From Dickeya fangzhongdai (GTDB lineage Bacteria > Pseudomonadota > Gammaproteobacteria > Enterobacterales > Enterobacteriaceae), in NCBI RefSeq assembly GCF_002812485.1, contig NZ_CP025003.1, forward strand, positions 1,922,001-1,986,000: a DNA stretch of 64,000 nt. The letters are read 5' to 3'. The notes beneath the pieces were generated by a model, which worked only from the letters and a program-made list of their open reading frames with translations, did not search any database and was not told the DNA's origin. The position numbers were made by a program, and so were the translations under genes. Position 1 is the first letter of the stretch, and every line of letters starts with the position of its first letter. Of this stretch, positions 43,569-53,366 are shown piece after piece.

Positions 43569-43736
43569 CGTTGCAGATGTGCTGGCTTTATTACTCGGCC
43601 CATCCCTGGGCCTTACCGCTTTGGGGCCGTTGCCAGTAGCGTTCAACTCTGCTCCCGGCAGCGTTGTCGTTCATCCGAATCGCTTACCTGAGTAAGCGCA
43701 TCGGGATTCACCGCAACTCGAATTATTTAGGGTATA
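43569..43736 (-). repeat. Degenerate ERIC-like repeat remnant
   Basis: The right end GCAACTCGAATTATTTAGGGTATA (43713-43736, 24 bp) is nearly the inverse of the left end of the ERIC copy at 4161. Inside are short stems, CGCTTAC-CTGA-GTAAGCG (43681-43698) and GGCCCA-TCCC-TGGGCC (43597-43612). The central ERIC core is replaced, so it is a relic or related family. It lies between the WrbA-like and glycosyltransferase genes. Confidence 0.45.
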
Positions 43737-43783
43737 CACGCCTCCGCTGGAAAAACATGTCAGAGGAGGCGTATCAAATCGCT

Positions 43784-44836
43784 TCAATGAACCAGCCGTT
43801 GAATGCCGTCACGCGCCAGCGCGTAATTACCGCATTTTTGATAAAACTCCAGCGCCTTCTGCTTCATGCCGACACATTCCAGAATAACGCCGATATTATA
43901 ATTGGCTTTATAGGAATTGACGCCCTCTTTATTCCCCGGCGGCATCTTTGTGCAGTGGATAAATAAATCAACCGCGTTTTGAAGCTGACCATTATTCATC
44001 ATAATCAATGCTTTTAAAAACATAAAATCAGTAGATGAAAAATGGGATTCATACTGAAGAATATCCATGGCCGCCGCATAGTCGCCCTGATTGATCAGCG
44101 CATAACCATAGGTCTCGACCAGGTCTTCGGTATATTCGTACGTAAAATTGGTTTCAAAACGCAATGCCTGCCGGAAATAGTCAATCGAGGAGGGATAGTC
44201 CCGCTTCAGGTAATAACTTTTTCCCAGTTGAAACAGCAGATAAGGGTCGTCAGCCTGTGTTTCAAGCGCTTGTTTCAGCAGGGTGATGTTTCGCGAAATT
44301 TTATCGGTTTCCTGCAGTATTTCTTTTTTGTATCCCACATGATTCAGGCGTATCGGGGCTATAAATGAAGGGGCGGGCGGCGCGCTGATTTCCCGCGGCG
44401 TAACCTGTTCATGAATAATGCCGCTGTAATGATAACGATCTTTGCGAAATAAACGATTGATCGATTCCCGGACGGTCGTGGTATCGCTTCCTTCATCCAG
44501 ATAATTGATGCGCTCCACGCGCCCGATCGCCTGCGGGTGTGCTTTTATCAGTGCGTATAACGCATCGATATCAATCGATTCGATTTCTTCATCGGCATCG
44601 ATCACCAGCACCCAATCGTGACGGGCATAATCCAGCGATGCATTACGCGCGGCGGAGAAATCGGCTATCCATTCGAAATCATGGATATTGGTTGTGAACT
44701 GACTGGCGATGGCCCTGGAGTTATCGGTGGAACCGGTATCGACAATAACGATATCGTCAAAATGGGCGGCGATGGATGCCAGCGTACCGGCAAGATGCCT
44801 GGCCTCGTTTTTGATTATCATGCAGACGGAAATCAT
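43784..44836 (-). CDS. Family 2 glycosyltransferase with TPR domain
   Basis: 350 residues from the ATG at 44836 (MISVCMIIKNEARHLAGTL); 22 extra codons are open upstream without family match. GT2 domain (about 1-225): VDTGSTDNS nucleotide site, DADEEI as the metal-binding DxD and RLFRKDRYHYSGIIHEQV near the acceptor side. C-terminal TPR-like helices (about 225-345) carry LLFQLGKSYYLKRDYPSSIDYF repeats. The architecture resembles SunS-type enzymes that glycosylate peptides and proteins, but also orphan GT2-TPR proteins of unknown substrate. Single gene; AT-richer than the following thioesterase and molybdopterin genes. Confidence 0.8.
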   Translation of the reverse strand: MISVCMIIKNEARHLAGTLASIAAHFDDIVIVDTGSTDNSRAIASQFTTNIHDFEWIADFSAARNASLDYARHDWVLVIDADEEIESIDIDALYALIKAHPQAIGRVERINYLDEGSDTTTVRESINRLFRKDRYHYSGIIHEQVTPREISAPPAPSFIAPIRLNHVGYKKEILQETDKISRNITLLKQALETQADDPYLLFQLGKSYYLKRDYPSSIDYFRQALRFETNFTYEYTEDLVETYGYALINQGDYAAAMDILQYESHFSSTDFMFLKALIMMNNGQLQNAVDLFIHCTKMPPGNKEGVNSYKANYNIGVILECVGMKQKALEFYQKCGNYALARDGIQRLVH

Positions 44837-44951
44837 TATTTTCACCCGCCAGAAAAAGGTTAATGATGCCACGGCGACCAGAGGAAACCGTTGACGAAAC
44901 ATTAGTGCGTCAGTGTTGCCTCATTCATTGAAAAATGAAAGCGGCCGGCGA

Positions 44952-45347
44952 TCAGAATAATGGAATCGGGCGCCCTTCGTCATTGACCGCCACAAAATTG
45001 AACTGACCGGTAATCACTTTGGTGCGGCCTTCGGCATACATCTGCTCCAGATACACCGATACATCGACCGTCAGGCTGGTGCGTCCGACCCGGCTGACCT
45101 GCCCGACCAGCTCGACAATGGTGCCCGACGGGATAGGGGTAGTGAAGTTGATCTTTTCGGTGGAAACGGTGACCAGTGGTTTATGGCAGAAACGGGTGGC
45201 GGTAATAAACGAAATTTCATCCATCCACGCCAGCGCGGTACCGCCAAACAGCGTCGAATGGTGGTTGATATTGGTGGGGAAGACCACTTTGGCGACCCGG
45301 GTGATGGAGTGCTGAATACGCTCTTCAATAGTTAAGGATTGCGTCAT
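44952..45347 (-). CDS. Acyl-CoA thioesterase, hotdog fold
   Basis: 131 residues, one hotdog domain. NHHSTLFGGTALAWMDE (about residues 28-44) is the helix-bearing active-site region shared with YciA and mammalian BFIT-type thioesterases, and VELVGQVSRVGRTSLTVDV continues the beta sheet. It hydrolyses acyl-CoA to free acid and CoA; chain preference is unknown. Single gene; 66 bp upstream begins the palindromic repeat. Confidence 0.85.
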   Translation of the reverse strand: MTQSLTIEERIQHSITRVAKVVFPTNINHHSTLFGGTALAWMDEISFITATRFCHKPLVTVSTEKINFTTPIPSGTIVELVGQVSRVGRTSLTVDVSVYLEQMYAEGRTKVITGQFNFVAVNDEGRPIPLF

Positions 45348-45413
45348 GATACGGCGACCTTGTGGATAATCAGAACATCGTCATCTTACATCAATTTCAT
45401 CCCCGGCGGGATT

Positions 45414-45563
45414 TAGAGCCTATCCCACCAGGGCTATTTTATTTGTCATTTTGGCCCTGGGCAGTGCTCGAACGCCTCACGTACTGCGTGTACGCCCCGG
45501 GTTCTCCGCGCTGCCCGAGTCCAAACTGGCTGCGCCAATTACGTCTATTGGGATAGGCTCTTA
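45414..45563 (-). repeat. Palindromic intergenic repeat, short copy
   Basis: About 150 bp, inverted relative to the long copy at 7181-7395. Read on the minus strand it starts TAAGAGCCTATCCCAATAG and contains GGCGCAGCCAGTTTGGAC, GCGTACACGCAGTACGTGAG and GCCCAGGGCCAAAATG before ending GATAGGCTCTAAA. Its first triplet on that strand is the TAA stop of moeB. It folds into a long imperfect hairpin (GGGCAGTGCTCGAAC with GTTCTCCGCGCTGCCC). Confidence 0.85.
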
Positions 45564-46319
45564 GCTTGTTTGCCCGCAGATGTCGCAGTCCGGATTTTTC
45601 GGCAGTCGCATCTCACGAAATTGCATCGTCATGGCGTCAAACAGCAGCAGTTTACCGGCCAGCGGCTGCCCATAGCGGGCCAGTAGCTTGATGGTTTCCA
45701 GCGCCTGCAATGAGCCGATTACGCCGACCAGCGGCGCCATGACGCCGGCTTCGACGCAGGTTAGCGCGCCGTCGCCAAACAGACGGCTGAGACAGCGGTA
45801 GCAGGGTTCCTCCGGCTGATAGGTAAAGACGCTGATTTGCCCCTCCATCCGAATCGCCGCGCCGGATACCAGCGGCGTTTTTTGCATAAAGCAGAGGCGG
45901 TTGAGCCGATCGCGAATCGACACATTGTCGGTGCAATCCACCACGGCATCGTGTTGCATCACCAGCGCCAGCAGCGCGTCATCGTCCAGATTGTCCTGAA
46001 CCGGCGTGATATGAACATGCGGATTGATGCCCTGCAAGGTCAGGCGGGCGGATTCCACCTTCGGCATGCCGATACGATCGTCACGGTGCAGCACCTGACG
46101 TTGCAGGTTGGACAATGAAACGGTATCAAAATCCAGCAGGGTCAACCGACCGACCCCTGCCGAGGCTAGATACTGCGCGGCGGCGCAACCCAGTCCGCCC
46201 AGCCCGACGATCAATACCCGTGAGGCTTTCAGGCGCTCCTGCGCATCAAAATCGAATCCGCGCAGGACGATTTGCCGGTTATAGCGCAGGGTTTCTTCAT
46301 CAGTCAGTTCAGGCAACAT
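45561..46319 (-). CDS. moeB: Molybdopterin-synthase adenylyltransferase
   Basis: 252 residues. It adenylates the C-terminal glycine of MoaD before sulfur transfer in molybdopterin synthesis. ThiF/E1-like fold: GLGGLGCAAAQYLASAGVGR nucleotide loop (about residues 36-55), DFDTVSLSNLQRQ, DCTDN and the zinc cysteines CYRC and CDIC. It overlaps moeA by one base (TGATG). The TAA stop is the first triplet of a palindromic repeat. Confidence 0.96.
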   Translation of the reverse strand: MLPELTDEETLRYNRQIVLRGFDFDAQERLKASRVLIVGLGGLGCAAAQYLASAGVGRLTLLDFDTVSLSNLQRQVLHRDDRIGMPKVESARLTLQGINPHVHITPVQDNLDDDALLALVMQHDAVVDCTDNVSIRDRLNRLCFMQKTPLVSGAAIRMEGQISVFTYQPEEPCYRCLSRLFGDGALTCVEAGVMAPLVGVIGSLQALETIKLLARYGQPLAGKLLLFDAMTMQFREMRLPKNPDCDICGQTS

Positions 46320-47554
46320 CAGTAATGGCTCTGCAACAAGGCGTTAAACGGTTCTACGTCCACCCATTCGCCCGCTTCCACCCGGCCGCGCTCGGCTTCC
46401 AGCACGATGAAGCAGTTGCCCTGACTGAATGAACTGAACACGTGGGACCCCTGGTGCCCGGTGGTGCGCACTTCCAGGTCGCCCCCGGCGGTGCGGGCCA
46501 AAATGCCGCGCTGGAAGTCCAGTCGACCGGGCGATTTTTTCAACGCTGTCGCCGTCTTAACCCGAAAACGCGCCGGCAATGACCAGCCGGTATGACCGGA
46601 CAGCCGTGCCAGCAGCGGTTGCACCAGTTGGTAAAAGGTGACGGCGGCGGACACCGGGTTGCCCGGTAGCCCGCAGAACCAGGCGTGGCTCAACTTGCCG
46701 AAGGCAAACGGCTTGCCGGGTTTGATCGCCAGTTTCCAGAAGCGAATATCGCCCAACGTTTCCAGCATCTGTTTGGTGTAGTCCGCTTCGCCCACCGACA
46801 CGCCGCCGCTGCTGATCACGACGTCAGCCGCCTGATCCGCTTCCCGAAATACCTGACGCAGCGCCGCTGGGTCGTCACGCACGATACCGAGGTCGATCAC
46901 CTCATAGCCCAGCTGTTCCAGCATCAGGCGCACGGTAAAGCGGTTGGTATCGTAAATCTGCCCGGCCTGTAACGGTTCGCCGACCGGCTGTAATTCGTCG
47001 CCGGTGGAAAACAGCGCTACTCGCAGACGGCGCACCACCTCGACCGTCGCAATGCCAAGCGACGCCAGCAACGGCAGTTCGGCGGCGCCCAGTCGGGTGC
47101 CGGCTGGCAGCACCTGCGCTTGACGGCGGATATCCTCACCGATGCGGCGGATGTTCTGGCCCGGTTTGACCGCGCGGGTGAAATGGACCCGGCCGTCGGC
47201 ATCGTTTTCCGTGTCTTCCTGCATCACCACCGCGTCGGCGCCGACAGGAATCGGCGCGCCGGTCATGATGCGGATGCAACTGCCTGCGGGCCAGTCGGCG
47301 TCAAACGGTGCGCCGGCAAACGCTTTACCCGCCACCGGCAACGGCTGACCGGTCAGTTCATGACAACGCACGGCATAGCCGTCCATCGCAGAATTGTCGA
47401 ACGGGGGCACGTCGAGGGGGGAGTTTACCGCGCTCGCCGTGATGCGACCGGCGGCCTGATAAATCGAAACCGTTTCTGTGGCGGTGAGTGGTGAAACCTG
47501 CGCCAGCATGGTTTGCAGCGCCTGTTCCAGAGAGAGTAAACCCGAAGTATCCAT
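46319..47554 (-). CDS. moeA: Molybdopterin molybdenumtransferase
   Basis: 411 residues. It inserts molybdate into adenylated molybdopterin. Family features: [13 protein letters not shown] (about residues 49-61), [17 protein letters not shown], the MoCF-like GDEL in [23 protein letters not shown] and PGKPFAFG, with GLPGNPVSA near 290. First gene of the moeAB pair. Confidence 0.96.
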   Translation of the reverse strand: MDTSGLLSLEQALQTMLAQVSPLTATETVSIYQAAGRITASAVNSPLDVPPFDNSAMDGYAVRCHELTGQPLPVAGKAFAGAPFDADWPAGSCIRIMTGAPIPVGADAVVMQEDTENDADGRVHFTRAVKPGQNIRRIGEDIRRQAQVLPAGTRLGAAELPLLASLGIATVEVVRRLRVALFSTGDELQPVGEPLQAGQIYDTNRFTVRLMLEQLGYEVIDLGIVRDDPAALRQVFREADQAADVVISSGGVSVGEADYTKQMLETLGDIRFWKLAIKPGKPFAFGKLSHAWFCGLPGNPVSAAVTFYQLVQPLLARLSGHTGWSLPARFRVKTATALKKSPGRLDFQRGILARTAGGDLEVRTTGHQGSHVFSSFSQGNCFIVLEAERGRVEAGEWVDVEPFNALLQSHY

Positions 47555-47703
47555 GACAGCTCCACAGGTCTGTTCGCCGCATCACTAAGCGGGCAGAACA
47601 GGCATCGTATTGAAAACAGGTATGGTATTGATGTGTCTATAGGTTGCCATTATGGCAGAAATCGCCGGGCGGGAGAATGAGGCGTGTCGGAGGAGCAGGG
47701 GAT

Positions 47704-47763
47704 AAAAAAACGCGGCCGGAGCCGCGCTTGAAACGACGATCGCGCTGAACGCAGCGCGATCGG
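47704..47763 (-). terminator. Terminator of maeA
   Basis: Stem CGCGGC (47711-47716) and GCCGCG (47721-47726), followed leftward by seven U (from 47710 to 47704), 46 nt past the maeA stop. A second stem GATCGCGCT/AGCGCGATC (47739-47762) lies between. Confidence 0.85.
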
Positions 47764-47772
47764 AAAGCGCAA

Positions 47773-49470
47773 TCAGAAAGAGGTGCGCTTGTAGGTGCGG
47801 TACTGCGGCTGCCAGAAGTTGTGGGCAATCGCTTTTACCAGCGCGTCTTCGGATGTGACTTCCGCCACGCCCTGCAACTGGGCCGCTTTGGCGACTTCCA
47901 GAGCAATGTGTTTGGAGACTTCCTGAATGGTGCTGACTTCCGGCAGCAACGGACCTTCGCCCTGGCTTGCCAACGGCGAGCAGTCGGCCAGCGCGCGGCT
48001 GGAGGCCATCAGCATGCCGTCGGTGATGCGCTTGGCGCCACAGGCCAGTACGCCCAGACCGATGCCGGGGAAAATGTAGGAGTTGTTGCACTGCGCGATC
48101 GGATAAACCTTGTCTTTGTGCTGTACCGGGGCGAACGGGCTGCCGGTCGCTACCAGCGCCGCGCCGTCGGTCCAACGGATGATGTCTTCCGGACGCGCTT
48201 CCACGCGGGAGGTCGGGTTGGACAGCGGCATCACGATCGGACGGGCGCAGTGGCTGTGCATTTCACGGATGATCTCTTCCGTGAACAAGCCGGGCTGGCC
48301 GGATACGCCGATCAGGATGGTCGGTTTGCCGTTGCGCATGACGTCCATCAGCGAGATAGCGTCGCTGGTGATGTCCCACTTGGCCAGGTTTTCGCTTTTC
48401 TGCACCAGTTTGCTCTGGAAGTCGAGCAGGTTCGGCAGTTTGTCGGTCAACAGGCCAAAACGGTCCACCATGAATACGCGGGCGCGGGCTTCTTCATCGC
48501 TCAGGCCTTCGGATTTCATTTGGGCGATGATCTGCTCGGCGATGCCGCAACCGGCGGAACCGGCGCCGAGGAAGGCTACGGTCTGGTCGCGCAGCTGGCT
48601 GCCGGCCGCGCGGCTGGCGGCGATCAGGCTGCCCAGCGCTACGGCGGCGGTGCCCTGAATGTCGTCGTTGAAGCTGCAGATTTCGTCGCGGTAGCGGTTC
48701 AGCAGCGGCATGGCGTTGTTCTGTGCGAAGTCTTCAAACTGCAGCAGCACGTTCGGCCAGCGGCGTTTCACCGCCTGAATGAATTCGTTCACGAACTCGT
48801 AGTATTCGTCGCCGGTAATACGTGGGTGACGCCAGCCCATGTACAGCGGGTCGTTGAGCAGTTGCGGGTTGTTGGTGCCGACATCCAGCACCACCGGCAG
48901 GGTGTAAGCCGGGCTGATGCCGCCGCAGGCGGTGTACAGCGACAGTTTACCGATCGGAATACCCATACCGCCGATGCCCTGGTCGCCCAGACCGAGGATA
49001 CGCTCGCCGTCCGTCACCACGATGACTTTTACGTTTTGTTTAGTGGCGTTTTGCAGCATATCGTCGATATGCTCGCGGTTGGGGTAGGAGATAAACAGGC
49101 CGCGGGCACGGCGGTAAATGTCGGAGAAGTGTTCACAGGCGGCGCCCACCGTCGGCGTATAAATGATCGGCATCATTTCGCTCAGGTGGTTTTCCAGCAG
49201 ACGGTAGAACAGGGTTTCGTTGGTGTCCTGAATGTTACGCAGGTACACGTGCTTTTCCATGTCGTTCTTGAATTCCTGATACTGCCGCCAGGCGCGCTCT
49301 GCCTGTTCTTCAATGGTTTCCACCGCTTCGGGCAGTAGGCCGTGCAGGTTGAACTGGGCGCGCTCCGCCTCGGTAAAGGCGCTGCCTTTGTTCAGCAGGG
49401 GAAATTCGAGCAGGATAGGACCGGCATAAGGGATATAAAGCGGACGTTTACTTTCGTATTCCAATTCCAT
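47773..49470 (-). CDS. maeA: NAD-dependent malic enzyme
   Basis: 565 residues, the size of E. coli SfcA/MaeA. It oxidatively decarboxylates malate to pyruvate with NAD. The tyrosine and lysine of catalysis lie in [14 protein letters not shown] (about residues 102-115) and [20 protein letters not shown]. The Rossmann motif is [15 protein letters not shown] and the metal-binding acids ELFLQFEDF-like ([13 protein letters not shown]). Single gene with its own terminator; relevant next to malonate and dicarboxylate use. Confidence 0.96.
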   Translation of the reverse strand: MELEYESKRPLYIPYAGPILLEFPLLNKGSAFTEAERAQFNLHGLLPEAVETIEEQAERAWRQYQEFKNDMEKHVYLRNIQDTNETLFYRLLENHLSEMMPIIYTPTVGAACEHFSDIYRRARGLFISYPNREHIDDMLQNATKQNVKVIVVTDGERILGLGDQGIGGMGIPIGKLSLYTACGGISPAYTLPVVLDVGTNNPQLLNDPLYMGWRHPRITGDEYYEFVNEFIQAVKRRWPNVLLQFEDFAQNNAMPLLNRYRDEICSFNDDIQGTAAVALGSLIAASRAAGSQLRDQTVAFLGAGSAGCGIAEQIIAQMKSEGLSDEEARARVFMVDRFGLLTDKLPNLLDFQSKLVQKSENLAKWDITSDAISLMDVMRNGKPTILIGVSGQPGLFTEEIIREMHSHCARPIVMPLSNPTSRVEARPEDIIRWTDGAALVATGSPFAPVQHKDKVYPIAQCNNSYIFPGIGLGVLACGAKRITDGMLMASSRALADCSPLASQGEGPLLPEVSTIQEVSKHIALEVAKAAQLQGVAEVTSEDALVKAIAHNFWQPQYRTYKRTSF

Positions 49471-49714
49471 GACTTTCGACTCTTTGGGTAGCGGAAATCG
49501 GTTCGAAGAACCAACGAAACGATAGGATAACGCGGATCTTAAAGTACCCCAAAAATATGTACAGGGATTGTTAATTAAAATAATTACAGATGACTTGCAT
49601 ATGAAAAATATGTGGGGAAAGTCACATATTATCGCGCTTCTGCTGGAAAAAGAGGGGGGTTGGGGGGCCGGTCTTACTCACACGGTGTGAATTTTCCACC
49701 ACCGAATCGACGCA

Positions 49715-49742
49715 GCGCCGCCATATGAACGCATGGCGGCGC
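49715..49742 (-). terminator. Hairpin after cdd
   Basis: A perfect 10-bp stem GCGCCGCCAT (49715-49724) and ATGGCGGCGC (49733-49742) with an 8-nt loop, 8 nt after the cdd stop. No clear U-run follows. Confidence 0.6.
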
Positions 49743-49750
49743 GCTATGTT

Positions 49751-50638
49751 TTAGTGCGCCGGTTCGCGGCACAGATCGGTACAGCCGAATGACGCCAGCA
49801 ACGGCTGGGCCAGACTCCACTGGCTGAGCGTCACATGGCTGGATTCCACCAAAACCGCCCGTTGAATGTCGCTGAACGGCTCGCTGGCCAGATTGACCAG
49901 ATTCAACGCCGCCTGCAATGGCGGCAGGCTGGGGTTGAACGCGGCGTTTTCCGCATAACGCCCGGCGTAACGGCGACCGCGGCGGGTTTCCAGCGCGATG
50001 CCGCTGAATGCTTTACTGTACGGCGCGTGGCTGCGGTTGGCCGCCGCCAGCGCCAGCTGGCGCAGGGGATCGTCTGTCGTCAGCGTCAACCCGTTATCGA
50101 TGTCATCCATCAACAGGGTGTTGATCGCCAGATCGCGCGGGCCAAACGCATCCGGCAGATAGTGGCCGAGCAGCGCGGGTGAACGCCCTGGCAGGCAAAT
50201 ACGCAGTTCGGGCGCGCTATTGAGTTCGTTCATGAACTGGCGGCAGTGCCCGCAGGGCGTGTAGTTCACCGTCACCGCCCGCAGCGCCGGTTCGTCGCGC
50301 AGCCAGGCGTGGCTGACGGCGCTTTGCTCGGCGTGGACGGTCTGTTGCAGCGGCAGGCCGTCGAACTCCATATTGGCGCCCCAGTAGAAGGCGCCGCTGA
50401 CGCCCTGTGCTATCGCGCCGACGTGAAAGTGAGACACCGGCGTCAGCGCGCAGGCGGCGGCCAGCGGCAGCAGGGCGAAAGCCAAACTGTCGGCGTCGAG
50501 CTGGCTCTGGGCGCAAATGCTGCTGACATCGTCGGCGGTCAGCATGGCGGCAAAATCATCACGCGCCAGTATCGGCGCCAGCGTGGCTTGCAGCGCCGCA
50601 GGCAGTTGCGTGAAAGCGTCGTGGAAGCGTGCTTGCAT
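49751..50638 (-). CDS. cdd: Cytidine deaminase
   Basis: 295 residues, the large two-domain dimeric form of enterobacteria. It deaminates cytidine and deoxycytidine to uridine forms. The zinc site is in [11 protein letters not shown] (His and catalytic Glu) and PCGHCRQF. The N-terminal domain is catalytic and the C-terminal one (from about 190) repeats the fold without the full site. A CRP site lies upstream, as in E. coli, where CRP and CytR control cdd. Ribosome site AAAGAGAG. Confidence 0.96.
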   Translation of the reverse strand: MQARFHDAFTQLPAALQATLAPILARDDFAAMLTADDVSSICAQSQLDADSLAFALLPLAAACALTPVSHFHVGAIAQGVSGAFYWGANMEFDGLPLQQTVHAEQSAVSHAWLRDEPALRAVTVNYTPCGHCRQFMNELNSAPELRICLPGRSPALLGHYLPDAFGPRDLAINTLLMDDIDNGLTLTTDDPLRQLALAAANRSHAPYSKAFSGIALETRRGRRYAGRYAENAAFNPSLPPLQAALNLVNLASEPFSDIQRAVLVESSHVTLSQWSLAQPLLASFGCTDLCREPAH

Positions 50639-50705
50639 GATGGTCTCTCTTTCCCGGTTTTCAGAGCATGTTAACCAGAGTCTGGTCAGACACGCGGCGA
50701 TTATT

Positions 50706-50721
50706 TGTGATTATTATCACT
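50706..50721 (-). promoter_or_regulatory. CRP-binding site upstream of cdd
   Basis: TGTGA-TTATTA-TCACT fits the CRP consensus TGTGA-N6-TCACA at nine of ten arm positions, centred about 75 bp upstream of the cdd start. A second partial TGTGAT (reverse of ATCACA at 50749-50754) lies further up; a CytR/CRP arrangement like the E. coli cdd promoter is possible. Confidence 0.7.
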
Positions 50722-50811
50722 TTTTATATGAAATACATGAAAAAGAAATCACAAATGCGAGATGTATCTCAAGTTTATCGGCCGCAGGTCCGGTTGGTAT
50801 TGCGGCAGCGG

Positions 50812-52158
50812 TTATGAACCGCCGTCCGGCAATGCCGCTTCATTTTCCTGCTGAATGATCGCATCTATTTTTTGTGCGAGTCTTTTCGCCTGCTCAACCA
50901 CCTCCGTTGCGCTCAACCCGTATTGATGGCTGAGTGTTTTCCAGTCATAGGCTCTGGATTTTCTTCCCTCAGGAAAGTGTTGATAGAGCAAGTCGGTGAA
51001 GGCGCAATGCGAAGAGGAGAAGGCTTCATTCAGGTAGGCCTCGGCATAAAACACCCGTAGGCCGAAGCGAGGATGACGGCTGTTTTCGCTTTTTTCTCTG
51101 AAAATGTTCACGTAGATAGGCCAGTACGTCTCCGCGCTGATTTCCAGCATGGCGTCGGTCGCAAAATTAAACCAGGTGCGGCTGATTTGCAGATTATTGC
51201 TGTACGAGCCGTCGTCACCCTGCAAATCCGGCAGGGCTTTTTTCATGTTAACCAGCACGCCGGCGATGCCGCGGGATTGGATCAGCTTGTCGCAAAGCGG
51301 GCGGTGCTGTTGCAGGAACAGCAGCATTTCGGCGTCGATGCCGGCAAATTTGCTGACGCGCCATTGGACAGGCGAGTGATTTCTTTGCTGGTAAAAGTGT
51401 TCCACCAGCGGCGCATAGCGGATTGCCAGCGTGGCGGAGAGCTCTGAGATTCTTTGCTCGGCCGGGCTTTGCCAGTCGGCCTGTTTCTGGCAGTACGACA
51501 ACAGCAACTGCACCGCGGCATGATGATTTTCAGATTGCAGTCGGGCGCGGTGCGCCGCTTTATCCAGCCACTGGTAGTTCATAAATGCCCAGCGCTTGGC
51601 CTGGCTGACAAAATCGTTATCGGCTGACTGGTTAAACCATTTGTCGATGGCGACGAACAGGAAGTTATAGCCGTGGAAACAGGCGTTGCGCGCCAGCGCG
51701 TTTTTCACCGCGGCGTGATAGTCGTCAAGCTGAGCGACATCGGGGGTTGAGCCAGCTTTATTCTCTATCGTGACGATAAATTTGTTTTGCGGGTCGATCA
51801 AAAACAGGTCAAGACGGCGGCGACCCCCGTTAAGGTCGACAATGCTGAATTCCCGGCAGACAAACAGCGAACCAAAACTGGTCTGATGGATTAAGCCGGG
51901 GGTCCAGATATGGAAAAATTTTTTATTGTCGTATTTATGTTCGGTACTGGCGTAATAGGCGGCGGTCAGAAAATCTTTAATTATCGCGTCTCGCTGACCG
52001 TGGCCTTCATTCGGATTCAGGCACCAGGCCAACATATGGGAGTGTTGATTTTCCGTTAGCGAAATCACATCAAGGATGTCATCCGATGTCTTGAGCAGCT
52101 CTTGTAACTCGATGAAATGTTTATCTTCAAGAAAGGTATAAAATGTCTGTTCGTCCAT
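50812..52158 (-). CDS. PD-(D/E)XK nuclease-superfamily protein (PDDEXK_4-like)
   Basis: 448 residues from the ATG at 52158 (MDEQTFYTFLED); 9 codons earlier a further ATG is open. A restriction-endonuclease-like core at about residues 95-170: Asp in RRRLDLFLID, then Glu and Lys in FIVTIENKAGS, the D-(x)n-ExK layout, with DVAQLDDY after it. This matches the PF14281-type family of unknown role. The N-terminal SLTENQHSHMLAWCLNPNEG is typical of these proteins (HSxxLxWLLxP). The C-terminal 250 residues are helical and unassigned. It has no partner gene, lying between cdd and yohK. It could be a solitary defence nuclease or a housekeeping nuclease; a standard restriction-modification role is unlikely without a methylase. 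Confidence 0.72.
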   Translation of the reverse strand: MDEQTFYTFLEDKHFIELQELLKTSDDILDVISLTENQHSHMLAWCLNPNEGHGQRDAIIKDFLTAAYYASTEHKYDNKKFFHIWTPGLIHQTSFGSLFVCREFSIVDLNGGRRRLDLFLIDPQNKFIVTIENKAGSTPDVAQLDDYHAAVKNALARNACFHGYNFLFVAIDKWFNQSADNDFVSQAKRWAFMNYQWLDKAAHRARLQSENHHAAVQLLLSYCQKQADWQSPAEQRISELSATLAIRYAPLVEHFYQQRNHSPVQWRVSKFAGIDAEMLLFLQQHRPLCDKLIQSRGIAGVLVNMKKALPDLQGDDGSYSNNLQISRTWFNFATDAMLEISAETYWPIYVNIFREKSENSRHPRFGLRVFYAEAYLNEAFSSSHCAFTDLLYQHFPEGRKSRAYDWKTLSHQYGLSATEVVEQAKRLAQKIDAIIQQENEAALPDGGS

Positions 52159-52260
52159 GTGGCAGTCTGAATGTTTTCTTATCATGTGGCGGGATGCAGG
52201 CCGACCGGTGTTTCAAGGTGCGGACCTGCAATTTGGATGACGTCAGGGCGTCCGGTGGCA

Positions 52261-52956
52261 TTAGCCCATCAGGCGCACGATCACCGGAAACAGAAACGGG
52301 GCGATTAGCGAGGTGATGATGCCGCAAATCACCAGCGCCAGCGAACTGAAGGCGCCTTCCTGAAAGTCCACTTCCGCGCAGCGGGCGGTGCCCAGCGCGT
52401 GCGACGCCGTGCCCATTGCCAGTCCGCGGGCGGATTTGGCATGGATTTTCAGTCGGTTGAACAGCGCGTGGCCGAGTACTGCGCCGACGATGCCAACGAA
52501 AATCACGCACATGGCGCTGATGGCCGGAATGCCGCCGATGGAGCTGGCGACCGCCATGGCGATCGGCGTGGTGACCGATTTCGGCAACACCGAGGCGGCG
52601 ATTTCCCGCGAAGCGCCCAGCCACAGGGCGATGACGGTGCCGGAAATAATGGCGGTGACGCTGCCGATAAAACAGACGCTGATGATGGATTTCCAACGCG
52701 CGCGGATTTGATGTAGCTGTTCATACAGTGGAAACGCCAGCGCCACCACCGCCGGTTGCAACAGGCTGTTGAGGATGGCGCTGCCGCTGAAATAGTGGTT
52801 GTAGGGGATATCCAGCACCAGCAGCAGCGGAATGATCACCAGCATCGATACCAGCAACGGGTTGAGCAACGGCATTTTTAGCGTCATCGCCACCTTGCGG
52901 GCGCCAAAGAACACTGCCAGCGTCAGCGGCAGCGACCACCACAGATAATTCAGCAT
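52261..52956 (-). CDS. yohK: LrgB-family membrane protein YohK
   Basis: 231 residues from the ATG at 52956, overlapping the last base of yohJ. About eight membrane spans; LPKSVTTPIAMAVASSIGGI (about 124-143) and GTASHALGTARCAE (about 180-193) are LrgB/CidB hallmarks. With YohJ it forms the two-component pair related to LrgAB, tied to control of murein hydrolase activity or small-molecule (pyruvate-type) transport. Confidence 0.94.
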   Translation of the reverse strand: MLNYLWWSLPLTLAVFFGARKVAMTLKMPLLNPLLVSMLVIIPLLLVLDIPYNHYFSGSAILNSLLQPAVVALAFPLYEQLHQIRARWKSIISVCFIGSVTAIISGTVIALWLGASREIAASVLPKSVTTPIAMAVASSIGGIPAISAMCVIFVGIVGAVLGHALFNRLKIHAKSARGLAMGTASHALGTARCAEVDFQEGAFSSLALVICGIITSLIAPFLFPVIVRLMG

Positions 52957-53366
52957 TATTTTTCTTCCTTCGTTTCTGTGCCGTTCCGGCTGCCGGCCTG
53001 CCGGTCGCCGTGCATCATCTGGGTGGTGTAGCCGACGACGATCATCACCACAAAGGTGCTGACCAGACAGGAAACGACAATCGGGCCGAACTGGTCGCGT
53101 AGCACGCCATAGTAGTTCATCACCCCGACCCCGATGGGCACGAACAGCAGCGCCATGTAGCGAATCAGCAGATGACAACCGGGTTTGACCCAGTTGGGAG
53201 GCAGAATCTGCGACGCCAGCAGCGCGAACAGAATCAGCATGCCGAGGATGCTGCCGGGAATGGTGATGGGGAGTAACGCGGATATCGCATTGCCGGCGAA
53301 CAGACACAGATAAATCAATGCGAAAGCGCGTAAATACTGCCAGCAAAGCGTGATGGTATTACGCAT
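52956..53366 (-). CDS. yohJ: LrgA/CidA-family membrane protein YohJ
   Basis: 136 residues, four spans. [25 protein letters not shown] motif at about residues 25-45 is the LrgA/CidA (holin-like) signature. The C-terminal tail is charged (NGTETKEEK). Its TAA overlaps the yohK ATG, so the two are co-translated. Confidence 0.94.
   Translation of the reverse strand: MRNTITLCWQYLRAFALIYLCLFAGNAISALLPITIPGSILGMLILFALLASQILPPNWVKPGCHLLIRYMALLFVPIGVGVMNYYGVLRDQFGPIVVSCLVSTFVVMIVVGYTTQMMHGDRQAGSRNGTETKEEK

Noticed and set aside
47585..48175. 196-codon frame across the maeA 3' end and its terminator
   Set aside because: Overlaps maeA in another frame and reads through the terminator; no domain.
47821..49338. 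505-codon frame opposite maeA
   Set aside because: Shadow of a well-defined malic enzyme gene.
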